A stretch of 64,000 nt of DNA, from positions 3,445,001 through 3,509,000 of the forward strand of contig NC_089546.1 of assembly GCF_040115645.1 (NCBI RefSeq), written 5' to 3'. A program made the translations under genes and the position numbers. The notes under the pieces were generated by a model that was given only the letters and a program-made list of their open reading frames with translations, did not search any database and was not told the DNA's origin. This stretch comes from Euwallacea fornicatus. Lineage: Eukaryota; Arthropoda; Insecta; Coleoptera; Curculionidae. This document shows, piece after piece, positions 32,099-42,803 of the stretch; the first letter of the stretch is position 1; every line of letters starts with the position of its first letter.

Positions 32099-34075
32099 CC
32101 TTAGTTGCAACCTTCCCAACTTTTTCTTAAAATAGAAACATATGTTGTGAGGGGGCTCATTGGAAAACTCGTGAAAAATAGAATTTTACCACACTTTTTT
32201 TTTCTTTTAGTCATACGGTAATTAAAAAAAACTTTTTTGAAAAAAAAAATTATGAGCACCTTCTTAGTTTTATTTACAGGTTATTTACCGTAGCAGATGC
32301 TGAATACGTCTTATACCTGGCACGCTCCCAAGCGATGGTAAAATCGGCCGATAAAATGCTGAATGGCTTCAGCCGGATGTCATTTGACTTCACTTTAATT
32401 TTAGCTTTTAGGTCCTCAATATTAGCCGGCCTATTTTGATAAACCTTACAGTTCATATATCTCCAAAGAAAGTAATCTAATGGCGTTAGGTCTGGAGATC
32501 TGGGTGGCCATTCAATTGTGCCACGTCGTCCCACCCAGCAACCCGCAGATATTTTATAAACATACTTTCTAAAATTAACACCAAAATGTGGAGGAGCACC
32601 GTCGCATTCAAACGGAGTTTTTCCATAGGGCCTCTCTGGACCTGCTTCGTTGGAAAACATGATAGGTAGAGCAGGCACCAATTCAAAACTTAAAAAGTCC
32701 AAATAGCGTTTAGCTGTAAGGTTTTATTCAAAAGAATGGTCCTACAATTCGATTGTTAATGATACCTGACCATATATTTACTTTTTGATGGCGCTGCATT
32801 TGAATTTCACATTTCCAGTGTGGAATTTCTTGACTCGAGAAATGATATTTGTGTCTGTTAGCTACTCCATTTGATTTTTTTTTTAATTTCCACTGAAGAG
32901 AGTATATTCAGTAGAAATCCATCATTTTCGATACATCGTCTCATCATTTCTTCGCAAAATTACAAGCGTTGTCTTCCAAAAGCTCTTGGAGAAGATATCT
33001 TGTATGGGTGGTATTTTTCTGTTTTCAAAAATCTCCCAATCGTACACCTAGACACAGTATGGTTTTCATACTATGTCTAGACATACACGTGAATATTTCT
33101 GCAGAGATAGGGCGTTATCCAATTTTTGATCATCGTTTGAAACACGTGGTCGACCACTTCTGAACAAGTTCTTCACTGTCCGATGTTCCTCAAATTTGTG
33201 GAATGTCTTACTAACAGTAACCCGGGAAATGTATTTTTTCGGATACAGTGAAATTTCTCTTTAGCGGGCTGCGACGGTTCCAAGTTTTTTCTCCGCTAAT
33301 GGGGATTGTCCGTTAACGAGAAAACACAAATTATAAAATTATTGTAAACATGATTAATATGTAAAATAACTAACTGGATACATAAGTTTATTTTTTTTAA
33401 AACTATATTTGATATATATTCCTTAAAAACCAAATTAAAATAATAAGGAAAGTTACATAATAAACAAGTTATATATGTAGTACATAGTATATACATATGT
33501 ACATACATGCATACCTTAAAAAAAATATCATTTTTGTTTAGCAATTTCAAAGAGAATACCTTGAGAGTACACAGATTAACAAAACTGGACGTGTTAACTC
33601 AATTTTACAAAAAAATGCTACAATATATTAAAATGGAATAAAAAAATGTATTGTTTAGCGAGACAATAATCTTGGCAAAAAATTTAGCATTTTTTTCGCC
33701 TTTTGAGGTTCGTTTTGATATGCTTAATACTACTTTGCTTATTTATTTATTGTATTGATGTAAAATAGAAACTCATTCAGAATTAAAAACGGCATATCTA
33801 TATTGATTTTCATTGGGGTTTACCATCGTCTGGGAGCGTGCCAAGTAAAGGGCGAAGGACATTTTCAACGTCTGCTACGTTAAATAACCCGTAGATAGGA
33901 CTAAGAAGGTATTCGTAATTTTTTCTTTTTCAAAGAGTTTTTTTTCACTTCCTAATATACAGACAACTTGAAGAAAAAAGGGTATGGTAAAATTCCATTT
34001 TCACAACCTTTTCAACAAGCCTACACACGACATATGTTTCCATTAAAAAAAAGTTGAGTAGGGTTAGAACTAAGG
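32099..34075 (-). mobile_element. DD41D transposon relic with about 240-base inverted repeats
   Basis: 32099-32345 matches the reverse complement of about 33826-34075. Shared landmarks are CCTTAGTT at both outer ends, 'gaaacatatgt.gtg', 'gaattttacca.ac', 'ccttcttag', 'ggttattta.cgtagcaga' and 'ggcacgctccca'. The left repeat overlaps the last 24 codons of the transposase relic, so the inverted repeat in this lineage runs into coding sequence, or the right-hand copy is a rearranged 3' end. No CAGGGTG motif is seen at the tips. The 33260-33820 interior is A+T-rich and unrecognised. Confidence 0.65.
32274..33230 (-). pseudogene. Broken DD41D transposase
   Basis: Minus-strand blocks: VSKTFHKFEEHRTVKNLFRS with GRPRVSNDDQ (helix-turn-helix region, 33210-33120); a KYSRVCLDIV segment; KIPPIQDIFSKSF; LRRNDETMYRK; VNIWSGIINNRIVGPFF (near 32780-32730); then the open frame 32274-32702 with FELVPALPIMFSNEAGPERP, CDGAPPHFGVN (second Asp), GRRGTIEWPPRSPDLTPLDY (third Asp) and FLWRYMNCKVYQNRP. 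I count 41 residues between the two Asp residues, which defines the DD41D class. The first Asp block is damaged. This is the copy with the best-preserved catalytic spacing. Confidence 0.85.
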
Positions 34076-34510
34076 GTTGAAGGAAATTATTTCATTTTAT
34101 TGCCAAAAAATTCATACAACCCATGATCAGTTCACGTATTTCACCATTTTTTTTAAGTCACTCTTCGAAAAGATATATGTACATTTTATTCCGAGCTTTC
34201 GCCTCGGCCTGTAGTAGCTAAAGCACCATTTTATTGTTGCGTTCTCGGCCTACAATAGCATTCAGAATAGTTCTTTCAGTAATAACAACTAACTTGAATC
34301 TACTTAGCTGTTGGAAAAAATGTTAGATGCAAAAACCTCATCCTTCTTGAATATCTCATGAAGTTCTCAGATCCTTTAGGAAATAAACTTTCGCCTGAAC
34401 TATTTTAGTAGATTTTTAAAATAATGACATAATAGGTTATAAATGAAATGCTAGTTATCGAAATATTTAGATGATAAACTAATAAAAATCTGATATCATG
34501 AAGTATGGTG

Positions 34511-34518
34511 TATAAATA
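34511..34518 (+). promoter_or_regulatory. Possible TATA box of the 34585-35802 ankyrin gene
   Basis: TATAAATA lies 67 bases before the start codon. A start site about 30 bases downstream would give a leader of roughly 45 bases. No strong initiator is seen at that distance, so this is tentative. Confidence 0.3.
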
Positions 34519-34584
34519 TCGTGAACTCATTAATTTTTATTATACATATTCGTACAGTAATTCGTTTCACAAGTAGTATTGAAA

Positions 34585-35802
34585 ATGTCGTGTCAAGAAA
34601 TATTTAGAAACCTATTCAGTGAACAGTTGGACCTGTTTAGAAGTATTAATCATAATTTTAAGACATCTATGATAAAGTTTCTTAGAGACAATGAAGTCAA
34701 AATACTAGTGCTTCCTCATAGATGGAACGGGCAGCTTGCTGCAATGAAAGTCGAACGGGTACTGAAGAAGTCAAGAGAATTGGCGATATTATATGGAACA
34801 TCAGAGACTTATATGTCCATTAGATGGGGCGGCCTCTTTAATTCACTTAATGATACAGATGAAGATGTTCCTCGATTGCCTAATATTTTGGTAATAGAAC
34901 TGGATGATCCCAATGGTTTGACTTATTTAACATCGATAGTTGAGAGAGTTCACACATATGATAGGAAGAAACTTGTGTTTACATGGTCTACTTGTGATAC
35001 ACAAATTTTTGATGCTTTTATAAACATGTTTAAGAGATACACGATTTATAAAATGGATATCCATGGTAACGTTACTACTATAGAAGCATCAATAATCACA
35101 CATGATTCAAGCATTGAAAATTGGTTTAATGCCGTTAATTCTGGAAATATTGAAAGAATGACGGATCTTTGTGAAAGATCCGTTAACATAATAAACGTAA
35201 AAGAAATTGATACAGATAACACAGCTTTACATATTGCTGTTCTAAGGAATGATAGTGAAATGGTAAACATGTTATTAACACGAGGGGCCAGACATCTTCT
35301 CAACAACAAAAATTTAGCACCATTGCACCTAGCTGCGAAGAAGGGATATCCCTCGGTGCTAATAAGTTTACTGGATAACAACAATATTGATAAAAATGTG
35401 AAAGGAGGGAAGCGTGATTATACTCCTCTTCACTATGCAGCTTTTACTGACAATGCTCTGATTATATCCTCTCTTGTGGAACATGGTGCTGACTTGAATG
35501 TGCGATCCTCGGATGGGTTCACTCCCTTACATTGTGCTTGTCATAAAAATAATATGGACAGTGTGCAGCGACTGCTGCTCCACAAAAAAAGGCTGGACAT
35601 AAATGCCAGAGGAACAATGGGATCAAGAGACACTGCACTTCATGGGGCTGTTAAGAAAGGTCATTTAAATATTATTAAGATATTAATAAAGAATGGTGCA
35701 GATACTTCTATAAAAAATGGAGCTGGGATGACACCCATTGAAGTTGCGCCACCTGGCATAAGAGATGAAGTTTTAGCTATTTTTAATAGAATGCATGTCT
35801 AG
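34585..35802 (+). CDS. Ankyrin-repeat protein with unknown N-terminal domain, 405 aa, single exon
   Basis: The ATG at 34585 (context GAAAATGTCG, A at -3) opens 405 codons ending in TAG. The frame extends two codons upstream without an ATG, so 34585 is the start. Residues 1-165 match no family I know. Their hydrophobic strands (VKILVLPH 38-45, ELAILYG 65-71, NILVIELDD 100-108, KLVFTWS 129-135, TIYKMDI 153-159) alternate with helical stretches, which suggests a Rossmann-like alpha/beta fold. There is no Walker A motif. Residues 176-380 form about six ankyrin repeats, the clearest being TALHIAVLRNDSEMVNMLLT (213-232), APLHLAAKKG (245-254), TPLHYAAFTDN (280-290), TPLHCACHKNN (313-323) and TALHGAVKKGH (350-360), with a capping segment after. 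There is no signal peptide or membrane segment. The role is unknown; protein binding through the repeats is an inference. The frame is intact and intronless between a DD41D relic and a Tc1-like element. Confidence 0.85.
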   Translation: MSCQEIFRNLFSEQLDLFRSINHNFKTSMIKFLRDNEVKILVLPHRWNGQLAAMKVERVLKKSRELAILYGTSETYMSIRWGGLFNSLNDTDEDVPRLPNILVIELDDPNGLTYLTSIVERVHTYDRKKLVFTWSTCDTQIFDAFINMFKRYTIYKMDIHGNVTTIEASIITHDSSIENWFNAVNSGNIERMTDLCERSVNIINVKEIDTDNTALHIAVLRNDSEMVNMLLTRGARHLLNNKNLAPLHLAAKKGYPSVLISLLDNNNIDKNVKGGKRDYTPLHYAAFTDNALIISSLVEHGADLNVRSSDGFTPLHCACHKNNMDSVQRLLLHKKRLDINARGTMGSRDTALHGAVKKGHLNIIKILIKNGADTSIKNGAGMTPIEVAPPGIRDEVLAIFNRMHV

Positions 35803-36549
35803 AGGAATTTATAAATAATATTATTAGTAGTAGTGTGTAAAATTTATTATAATAAGTTTTAATTTTAATTTACAATAATTTCTATGTGTTGGAATTATAT
35901 AGGGTTATTCACGCTATACTGCGCGGAATATTGTGACTAAAATATGAGGCTTTCAAAAGGTTTCACTTTTGGGCTATATGGGGATCTATTATGGCTACTT
36001 TTTAAAATTATTTTCATATTATACAGGGCGTCCCAAAAGCGCTAAAAGTATCACAGTTGTGTTTTTTTTTAATTGAACTCTCCCTATATTATTGCATTTT
36101 TGGATTTTCCGATCAAAATAAGTGTTTGTTTTAATAAGGTTTACTATACCTAAAACTTAAGGTTTTTTAAATAATTTGAATTTTATCAAAATTTGACATA
36201 ATTTTCATGTTTTAAACAATTAGGAAGTATTTCAGTTATGCAAGTGTAATTTACAGTATAGTGTAACAACAGATCATATTTTATATCCCAATCATGATAA
36301 ACTTGTCATTTTATACAGGATGTGCAAAAATTAAAACTAATCAAATAAGAACTTTAAGTGACTATAACTTGATTAATTTAAATACAATGCTATATTTTTT
36401 AACTTACCATGATATGTAATTTTTAATTACCTATTAGATGGTATTGGGGTGTTTATAACTAAGTCTTCGCATTTTTACAGAATACGCTAAATAATTGTTC
36501 TTTGCGCCATTTGGTGTTATTTATAATTGTAAGTTAATTTAATTATAAA
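35803..36549. other. Intergenic with two solo CAGGG-type termini
   Basis: This is the 3' flank of the ankyrin gene; an AATAAG near 35849 is the closest thing to a polyadenylation signal. TA-CAGGGCGTCCC at 36026 and TA-CAGGATGTGC at 36316 look like left ends of fold-back elements. A reverse end lies at about 38591, so the Tc1-like element at 36552 may have inserted into such an element. Confidence 0.35.
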
Positions 36550-36551
36550 TA

Positions 36552-37983
36552 CACTGACTTTCAAAAAAACCGCAACACCAAGAAGAACGCATTGTATGTA
36601 TTTGAAATTTTGGTATGATTTTAGACTTGTAAAGAGAAAAAAATGGTAAAAATTTCAAGTTCGCATTTTAATGCGATATGAAGTTTTTCTTTACTTTTTT
36701 ATCTGTGACGATCGTTTTTTTTGCAAATTTTTTTACAGGCGGATAGCGATAAAGGTATCATTGTTAGCACCATATTGAATGTGTGGTAGTGCAAAATGCT
36801 TCGTGTACACCAAATGCAGTTTATCGGCAGTTAACTCCCTTTGAAAGGGGAAGAATTGTTGGTATACATGAGGCAGGTTTACCTTGCCTCGAAATTGCAC
36901 GTAGATTGGATCGAAACGCATCAATAGTGCTAAGAGCTTGGAGAGATTGGTCTAATGAAGGGTCAGTAAATCATTATCGTGGTAGTGGCTGTCCAAGAAT
37001 GACGAATTGACGCGAAGACCGGCGACTTCGTCGTTCAGCGACAGGCGCCCCGTTTGAAACAATTCCGTCTCTTAGTGCTAACTGGGTAACCACCCTAAAT
37101 CGAAGGGTCTTCCTTAGTACGATGTATCGCTGAATTCGAAATTTTGGACTAAATTCATATCGTCCTATGTGTCGGCTTCCATTATCACGAAACCACAGGC
37201 TGGCCCAACTGGAGTGGTGTCGTCTGAGAGTGCAATGGGTGGATGAGGGGAGAAGAATCGTGCTCAGTGATGAGAGCCGATTTTGTTTATGGCGATCTGA
37301 TGGACGGTTACGTGTTAGAAGGCGCAGAGGAGAGCGATTAAATTTGGACTTTTTGGAAAGGCGTCATTCTGGTTTAACACTAGGTGTCATGGTTTGGGGT
37401 GCCATCCAGTATGGTAGTGGGTCTCCTCTTGTTTTCATTTATGATAGATTAAATGCTCAGAGGTACATTAATAGTGTCTTAGAACCGGTTCTTGTACCAT
37501 ACATGCACGACCATCCTGGAAGCACATTTCAACAGGATAATGCGCGATCACATGTAGCTAACGGTACTTTGAGGTATTTGAAAGCTGAAAATTTGGATAC
37601 TTTGCCTTGGCCAGCTCGGTCGCCAGATTTGTCCCCAATAGAGCATGTATGGGATATAATGGGTCGGAGACTTCAACGTTTAGCTCGCCCTCCAGAGACC
37701 ATAGATGAACTCCGCGAGCAGGTGCAGATTGCCTGGGATACAATACCACAGGAAGATATTGACAATTTAATTTTAAGCATGCCACGTCGCTTACAGGAAT
37801 ATATTAATTTAAGAGGAGATACCACCCATTATTAAATTATTATTAAATGTTTTCACTTATTCACAATAATTTTCTTTTGATATTTTGATCGTTTTTAACT
37901 AGTACCCGACCCAACGTAATGCCAGAATTTCAAACGTGTACGATGTGTTCTTCTTGGTGTTGCGGTTTTTTTGAAAGTCAGTG
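36552..37983 (+). mobile_element. Tc1-like element, 1432 bp, with identical 37-base termini
   Basis: The first 37 bases (36552-36588, beginning CACTGACTTTCAAAAAAACC) are identical to the last 37 in reverse (37947-37983), and similarity continues for about 15 more bases. TA flanks both ends (36550-36551 and 37984-37985). It encloses a plus-strand DD34E transposase with two in-frame stop codons. The near-perfect ends argue for a fairly recent insertion of an already damaged copy, moved by transposase from elsewhere. Confidence 0.92.
36768..37835 (+). pseudogene. Tc1-like (DD34E) transposase with two stop codons
   Basis: A single reading frame runs from 36768 to the terminator at 37833-37835, interrupted only by TGA at 37008 and 37131. 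Blocks: RQLTPFERGRIVGIHEAGLP with EIARRLDRNASIVLRAW (paired-type DNA-binding half), RRSATGAPFE, TLNRRV, MYR-stop-IRNFGLNSYRP, then in the open frame 37167-37835 PLSRNHRLAQLEWC, VLSDESRFCL (first Asp), GVMVWGAI, FQQDNARSHVA (second Asp) and WPARSPDLSPIEHVWD (Glu). I count 34 residues between Asp and Glu. Both stops could be CGA to TGA changes. No in-frame ATG remains at the 5' end. All catalytic residues are present, but it cannot yield full-length protein. Confidence 0.9.
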
Positions 37984-37985
37984 TA

Positions 37986-39225
37986 TATAGTTAATGATTT
38001 AAGTTTAAAAAATGGTGAATAGTAATACTAATCAACTAAGTATGCAATATATCTTCAGTTTAGATATAATTTGAAACCAAATTAAAAGAAGAATTTATTA
38101 TCAAAAAGAATATAGGTGGTCCCATTAAAAAGAATTGAGCTTAAGGCACTTGAAATCTGATAAGTTCGGATATTTTTTCAAGTGCAATATAAAATTTACA
38201 AAGATTTAAAACATACTTCAACAGAACAACCCTTTGCTTTCAATTGGATAGGTTTTTAAATAGTTTAATTGTGAATTTATTGAGAATTTTAAAAAGCTTA
38301 TTTTTTCTGAAATCTTTATTTTAAACTAAATTAACTTAAAAACTGCAATTTTTTAAAAATATTTTGTAATGATAAAAAAATACGTATAGTCAAAGTAGAT
38401 TTAGTATTTGTAGCCAAATATAGGGCATTTAATTAAGAAGAAAGATTTTTTATCAAAACAAGTTGTTTGTTTTCTGGATCATCTTGCAACTTCCAGAATA
38501 TTAAAAAATAAAATGTCATGAGAAACTGAATAACTTTTATATAAAACTTTTTTTCCTAAACCTGACAGTGTTCTTTTATGTGAATCACCCTGTAGACAAC
38601 ATTCAATGAGAAGTCAAAACTGACAGCTACCTATTTCTCATATATTTATAAAATCGCTTTTTCAGCAATTTTCTATACATCCTCTAATAAATCACAACTC
38701 CATTAGTATAGTACCTATTTCCATTATTTGCTACATTCTGGACGTAATTTGGAAAGTTCACGTATTCGTTTATTTTCTTCTCTTTATAAAATCTTTCCAA
38801 TTTTTCCTATTCTATTTCCTAAAGGATTTGACAGTTTTACTAACAAAATTTATTTCAGTTATACATCGAGATTAATTATCGCACTAGTGGTGTAAAGAAG
38901 TGATTGCATCACTTAAATCTGACTACAAACTCGGATAGACGAGCTATTATAATAAACGACATTAATTTTGATCAAGTTAATCAATCTTTTTGAAATATTT
39001 ATGTAGAAAAAAAATATATGGGAAGAAAATATTGCTTAATAGAGATTCACATCTTTTTTTAAAGAAATTTCAAATCTTAGAAAGTAAAATATTCATTTTA
39101 TGTTCCCGGTGCAAGTTACGTTTCATTTGAATAGTTCAAATTGAAGTTAAGATGTTCAACTCGGAATTTGAAAGATTTTATCAACAGGAACAGATTAAAG
39201 CGACTCTTCAGGCTATGTTTTGTTT
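37986..39225. other. Intergenic, mostly unrecognised
   Basis: A reverse CAGGGTGATTC terminus lies at about 38580-38591. No gene or RNA is recognised. Confidence 0.35.
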
Positions 39226-39229
39226 ATTA

Positions 39230-39885
39230 AGTAGGTATTTAAAATATTTTGATAGAATTTATGAAAACAAAGCAGAAATTGCAGGAAAATCAAACAGAAA
39301 CTAAAACGTTTCAAAATTCTCGGCAAAATGTCCATAAAAAAAGTCTTTAAATGTAGGAGTTTCAAACTAAAACCACAAAAATTGATTGCTCCAACTGCCG
39401 AAGTATAATTGAATAGATATACAGGACATTTTAGCCACAAAACAGGTCTCTAGAGGTTCTTCTGGAAAACTCAACAATATCCAATCCAATTTCAAAGTCA
39501 ATTGAACAACTAAATGAGCTTAATCCATCTTCTTAGAAAGGGGTCCACTTACAACCCTTAAACCCCGAAAAATCAATTTCTAACTTCGGAAAGAAATCAA
39601 CAGCAAGGTCTCAAAAATGTATAACTATATTTTGTGTACTGGGTATCTCAAAAATCCCGGCAAATTTCAAAAACAAAGGCAGATATTGCAAAAAATTCAA
39701 ACCAAAATTTACTGAGTTAACTTGGGATTTGCATTCTTGTCTAGGAAACATTTTAGAGAATTTTAGTCACAACAGGGCACTAGAGACCTTTCAGGAAATC
39801 TCAATACCTCTAATCCAATTTTAACATTAATTACACCATTATAAGACGCTAAATCGACCTTCTTAGAATGTCATCGAATTGTAAC
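39230..39885 (+). repeat. Degenerate tandem repeat, block 1
   Basis: Strings such as 'gcagaaattgcagga' (39273), 'gcagatattgcaaaa' (39681) and 'cattttag.cacaa.a' recur at spacings of about 400 bases, together with 'atccaattt' and 'atc.a.cttcttaga' segments in the same order. The same set recurs at 41300-41955. The open frame 39213-39440 falls inside and is not a gene. Confidence 0.45.
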
Positions 39886-40169
39886 GTTTAGAATTCGAAA
39901 ACAATACTGTGTTGTATATCTAGTGCGAAAAGTAACATATTTTCGGTCGGCGATATAAATGATAGCCGAGATACCACCCGAAGAATCATCAGAGCCCGAT
40001 AATATGATATTCGTACGAGATGCACGTAATGTTTTTTCTGAAATTTAACACTAATCTCCAATGTGTACTGTTCAAACATTACCCGTAGAGGAACAGCCGT
40101 ACAGTAATATTATCTTGACCTGATATTTGCTCTTGTTTGTGGAATAACGGATGATCGCGGCTGCATATA

Positions 40170-41253
40170 CAGGGTGTCCATTTAATAGCCTCCCGGACAT
40201 CTATCAGTTAATTTGGGACTTCACCGACAAATCAATTACGGAAATGCATACGAGACTAATGAAGACAACTTTAAAACTAAAGTTTTTTAAACGAGATCAC
40301 CTGCATTTTTTCACGTGATAAAGTTTTTTCTCGACCGTGTGTCACTTCCTAGATTTTTTGTCTGTAACGCAGTGGCCGGAGGCTCTGACATTTTAAAAGA
40401 AATTTTACACATTTGCAATGTCTAAGAAAATATTAAAATAGCAGTTAAATTCAATAAAATTTTGTTAATTTTAGGATAGAATGGATTTTCATATAAGGTC
40501 ACCTTAGCTGGTGCGAATATTCATTTAGCGAAAAATACACACAGGGTACTCACAACAACAACTTCGATTTTAACCTTTTTGACTTCAATTATCATTATTT
40601 TTTTAAATATAACGGTGTGTTTTTTATAACGCAGAACGAAAGAAAATTCAATGTACGTTATTTTTATATAAAACAATGTTATATTTATCTTAAATGTTAA
40701 TGGAATTATTAATTATTTTAGGAAAATCTGCATTCGTGTCCACGTGCTTGAGTGCTTAGCATGCGTGGCCATGGTTTCGATGTTATTTGTTTCAAGTTTT
40801 GACAAGCAACGCATGTTTAACATTCAGGCATTTAGCCGTGGATGTAGGTGTTCTCGAAATAATTAACAATTCCATTTATATTTACCATGAATATACATTA
40901 CTTTAAACCAAAATCAAGAAAGTTCCATTTTCTTTTGTCCTACGTCATAAGTATGTCGTCGTATTTGAAAAAATTAAGAAAATTAAAGCTGAAAAGCTGC
41001 AAAAAAAATTGTTACCATCAACATCCTGTATGCATTTTCGGATAAGCGAATATTGGCGCCTGCCAAAGTGATTTTGTATGACACACCATCTTAAAATGAT
41101 TAAAATCTGACTTAAGCTAATTATGGTATTAATTTTCTTAACTAACCTGAACTAACATAAGATCAAGAGAAAATTTTATAACGTGAAAAAAACGCAGGTT
41201 ATTTCTTTCAAGAAATTACACTTTATGATGCCCTGCTTCTTTAGGACACCCTG
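40170..41253. mobile_element. Fold-back element with CAGGGTGTCC ends
   Basis: The left end is TA then CAGGGTGTCC (40170); the right end, in reverse from 41253, is also CAGGGTGTCC, but the outer flank is TG rather than TA. Inside each end 'cctgc.tttttt.cacgt.ata' is shared in inverted order (about 40310-40335 and 41180-41210). The right arm is shorter, by a deletion. No coding sequence is seen. It lies between two blocks of the same degenerate tandem repeat and probably interrupted it. Confidence 0.6.
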
Positions 41254-41299
41254 TGGGGTTGTCACTAATTGGAAAAGTTACCTTGTTTAGCCTTATATA

Positions 41300-41955
41300 C
41301 ATTTCCACAACTGATTTTTAATAAAATCACAAATAAATTCATAGAGTCCAAGGGGCGCTGAAATAAATACCCAGTGTAAGCAAAATTTGAATTTACCCTG
41401 GACACTAATAGTTACGACATCAAAACACGCCAGAAAGTTGTCACTTCTAAAAGGATTTCAGAAAAATGAATTTCTACTTCGGACAGGGATGAATTGGAGG
41501 ATCTTAAACCAGAATTTCCAGGAAATTCACTTTAGTCAAATTAGGGATTTGTAAGTATGATCGAGCAGATATTTGCTAAAACTTCCAATTCAAAACTTTA
41601 GATGCCCTTCTAGAAACTTTAGAAATATCCTATCCAATTTTAAAATTTAGGGGACTACTTCAAGATGTCAAATCGAACAGTTTTGAATTTGACCAAAGTG
41701 AAATTTTTAGAAGTCGAATAATCAAGTTCTGTCTTCTAAAAAACACGAACGGTGTCTGAAAAATTTATGTTTTATGCGTTGAGTATTTAAAAAATGATGT
41801 GAAAATTTCAGAAACGCAAGCAGAAATTGCCAGAAATTCAAACTGAAGCTGATTGGTGTACACGGGACAACTTGGGATATGAAATATCCGTTTCTCATGT
41901 CGTGGATATTTTTTAGATCATTTTACCCACAAAATTGAATTCAAGACACTATTCT
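41300..41955 (+). repeat. Degenerate tandem repeat, block 2
   Basis: Resumes the repeat of 39230-39885: 'gggatttgtaagtatg', 'tatccaattttaaaattta', 'gcagaaattgccagaaattc' (41820) and 'cttgggatatgaaatatcc'. The unit length here is about 320 bases. No coding. Confidence 0.4.
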
Positions 41956-42061
41956 GGACGACTGGATATTTACTGCAAATTGAACCTAAAAAAATCAATT
42001 TCAAAGTATTTTATCTGGCTTTGGTTGATTTTGCGGCACAATCGGGCGCAAAAAAAATATA

Positions 42062-42801
42062 CAAGCTGTTGCAAATTAGTAGGTCAACCCGTTAACCACA
42101 TATTCCTCGGGCGAAAATACTTAGACCTTCTTTATGCGACTATTTTCTTTGACGCTTTATACTTCTTATACAGTGCTGGAGCTGTTCAAAAAAAAATTGT
42201 TAATAAACTGGGTGTTTCTTGGCATATTTTAATGAAATTTTGCAGTGATGCACAGTTCGATCATTTGCATTTTATCCCATAATTTAGGTAAAACATTTTA
42301 AACGAGAATTATTTTTGAACACAAATAAATGAGAGATAAGTTTCTCATAAAAATAACAAATGGGTGCTATGCATTGACAGACAATGTGCTGGAATATGTT
42401 CTAAAGTGAGTGGTAAATTAAAATTTTACGAGAATAAAAATGTTAAGGTTAAGGAACATTTAATTTAAAAAATTAAACACGTTTGCCATGGGCGCGCGCC
42501 AAAAAAAGTCGAGGGCGGAAATGTGTTCATAATTCCCTATTGTCTCTCATCTGGTTTCAAACTTTTTTTTAACGAAATTATACGAAAAGTGCACCGCATC
42601 GAATTATGCATAACTGCAAAATCGCATTAAAATATGTCAAGAAATTCCGAGGTTAATAATAAAATTTATTTGTTTAAAAAACTTCATCGCTCTATATAGC
42701 GAGTACAAAGCGTCAAAGAAAAGTCGCATAAAGGAAGTCTAATTGGTTTCGCTTAAGGAATCTGTGGTTAGCGCATTGGCCAACTAATTTGCAACACCCT
42801 G
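42062..42801. mobile_element. 740-bp fold-back MITE
   Basis: The left end is CAAGCTGTTGCAAATTAGT (42062); the right end in reverse is CAGGGTGTTGCAAATTAGT (42801), both with flanking TA (42060-42061 and 42802-42803). The arms match for about 135 bases through 'gttaaccaca.attcct', 'ctttatgcgac' and 'tttctttgacgcttt'. The open frame 41935-42282 covers the left arm and is not a gene. Confidence 0.75.
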
Positions 42802-42803
42802 TA

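Noticed and set aside
35046..35384. 112-codon minus-strand frame
   Set aside because: Shadow of the ankyrin gene on the opposite strand.
41935..42282. 115-codon plus-strand frame
   Set aside because: Its second half is the left arm of the 42062-42801 fold-back. No protein family fits.
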